64,000 bases of DNA from Paucibacter sp. DJ2R-2. Its GTDB lineage: Bacteria > Pseudomonadota > Gammaproteobacteria > Burkholderiales > Burkholderiaceae_C. The DNA lies in the NCBI RefSeq assembly GCF_025717675.1, contig NZ_JAJIRT010000001.1, positions 744,001 through 808,000 on the forward strand. Direction: 5' to 3'. Positions 63,148 through 64,000 of this stretch are shown here, in pieces. Both the position numbers and the translations under genes were made by a program. The notes under the pieces are model-generated. The model was not told the origin of the DNA. It saw nothing but the letters and a program-made list of their open reading frames with translations, and made no database searches. Numbering within the stretch: the first letter of the stretch is position 1; the number at the start of each line of letters is the position of its first letter.

Positions 63148-63933
63148 TCACGTCGGCCGCAGATGCGAGGGCGCGAATCCGTAGCGCTTACGGAATGCGG
63201 CGCTGAAACGGCTGTGGGACTGATAGCCGCAGCGCGCCGCGATCTCCGAGACGGGCAGCTCATTGCCCTGCAGCAAGGCCATGGCCAGCTCCATGCGCAG
63301 CTCGCGCAGGCAGGCACTGACCGAGCTGCCTTCCTCGGCCAGGCGCCGCTGCAAGGTGCTGGCGCTGACGTGGAAGGCGCTGGCCAACTCGGCCAAGGTC
63401 CAATCGGCCTGAGGGCGCTGGCCGACCAGGCGCTGCACGCGCTCACTCCAGCTCAGCTCACTTGCGAGCGCAAAGACCAGACCTCGCTCGGCCAGCAAGA
63501 GCAAAACCTCCAGGGCCCGGTGTTCGCGCAGCGCCTCCGAGGCCTGCTCGTCCTGCAGCGCCGCCACCGCCTGCCGAAAGCTGGCAGCCAGGGCCTCGTC
63601 TGCCCGCGTGCCGGCACAGCCCGCCAGCGCGGCCTGACCGCCAAACTGCGGGAAGCGCTGGTGGAAACGCTCGACCAGCTGCGGTGTGAACAAGAGCATG
63701 TGCGCCTGGTAGGCCGCACCGGGCGGGGCTTGGTTGACCATGTCCCACTGGGTGCCGCGTGCGATGCAGAACAGCTCGCCGGCACGGAACGGCGTCTCGC
63801 TCTGCGGCCCGACCAGACGCTTGTGGCCCGCGAGCAGCCAGCCCACCATATCGTCGCGCACGGTCACGGTTCGCACGCGGTGCGACACCGGGGTGTGGAT
63901 CAATTGCAGGCTGGCGTTTGGCATGAGTTGCAT
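63148..63933 (-). CDS. AraC family transcriptional regulator
   Basis: The 261-residue regulator has an N-terminal cupin-like sensor half (ETPFRAGELFCIARGTQWDMVN) and a C-terminal pair of helix-turn-helix motifs (WTLAELASAFHVSASTLQRRLAEEGSS and LPVSEIAARCGYQSHSRFSAAFRKRYGFAPSHLR), the AraC/XylS signature. It reads toward the YbhB-like gene, which starts 143 bp downstream and may be its target. The ATG at 63933 is used; one at 63924 is possible. Confidence 0.93.
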   Translation of the reverse strand: MQLMPNASLQLIHTPVSHRVRTVTVRDDMVGWLLAGHKRLVGPQSETPFRAGELFCIARGTQWDMVNQAPPGAAYQAHMLLFTPQLVERFHQRFPQFGGQAALAGCAGTRADEALAASFRQAVAALQDEQASEALREHRALEVLLLLAERGLVFALASELSWSERVQRLVGQRPQADWTLAELASAFHVSASTLQRRLAEEGSSVSACLRELRMELAMALLQGNELPVSEIAARCGYQSHSRFSAAFRKRYGFAPSHLRPT

Positions 63934-64000
63934 GGTCTTGGGATCTGAGCGGATAACAAGAAGGTAGCCGCGCCGATGAGGGCGCCGGGGCAGCGAAACG

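Overview
The window is a high-G+C, gene-dense chromosomal stretch with about 48 protein genes and no rRNA, tRNA or CRISPR that I could recognise. Gene content (proA, birA followed by a SPOR-like protein, tkt/gap, a lone murU, LytS/LytTR pair, M56/BlaI pair, SET protein beside topB, many PAS/GGDEF/histidine kinase genes) and codon use suggest a betaproteobacterium of the Burkholderiales, probably of the Roseateles/Paucibacter/Mitsuaria type. The genus is an inference from gene style, not a database result.

Layout. 1-5.2 kb: tail of a DUF4139 protein, a membrane Ser/Thr kinase with TPR-like C-terminus, proA and a small secreted protein. 5.2-12.0 kb: SDR, a BlaI-type repressor with a visible tandem operator, a BlaR1-like M56 membrane peptidase carrying six 34-residue-type repeats, an AEC transporter and a sensor kinase. 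12.1-20.0 kb: topB with a Lys/Ala tail, a divergent SET-domain methyltransferase, birA, a SPOR-like protein and a large subtilase with a GlyGly-CTERM-like tail. 20.2-24.5 kb: tkt, an unrecognised secreted protein and gap in one direction. 24.7-31.2 kb: hemerythrin, porin, PstS-like protein, then a coupled response regulator/sensor kinase pair and a 61-bp tandem repeat array. 31.2-37.2 kb: murU and two diguanylate cyclases that overlap tail to tail. 37.3-44.6 kb: aldo/keto reductase, PhoD, UbiH-type hydroxylase, secreted proteins including a zinc peptidase, and a glyoxalase. 44.7-51.2 kb: hybrid kinase, acyltransferase, branched-chain-type binding protein, EamA transporter. 51.2-54.4 kb: a lower-G+C island with one TPR protein. 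54.4-64 kb: DUF885 peptidase, HU, LytS/LytTR system, CoA transferase, membrane protein, ketopantoate reductase-like protein, YbhB and AraC regulator.

The window is rich in signalling: at least four histidine kinases plus a LytS-type kinase, three response regulators or receiver modules, two GGDEF proteins with inhibitory sites, a degenerate HD-GYP protein and one Ser/Thr kinase. Cyclic-di-GMP and two-component control therefore look central here.

Noncoding structure not explained by genes includes two related terminal-inverted-repeat (MITE-like) elements at 40366-40534 and 56586-56747 in opposite orientation, an unrelated 137-bp palindrome at 50095-50231, the 61-bp array at 30984-31213, a CACCATT heptamer array at 48847-48888, a BlaI operator at 6064-6089, a 27-bp alternating purine/pyrimidine tract at 14938-14964 and a structured leader at 42601-42692. 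No single complete new system is proven. The best candidates are the M56/SDFERR-repeat sensor with its repressor, the SET/TopB pair and the TPR island.
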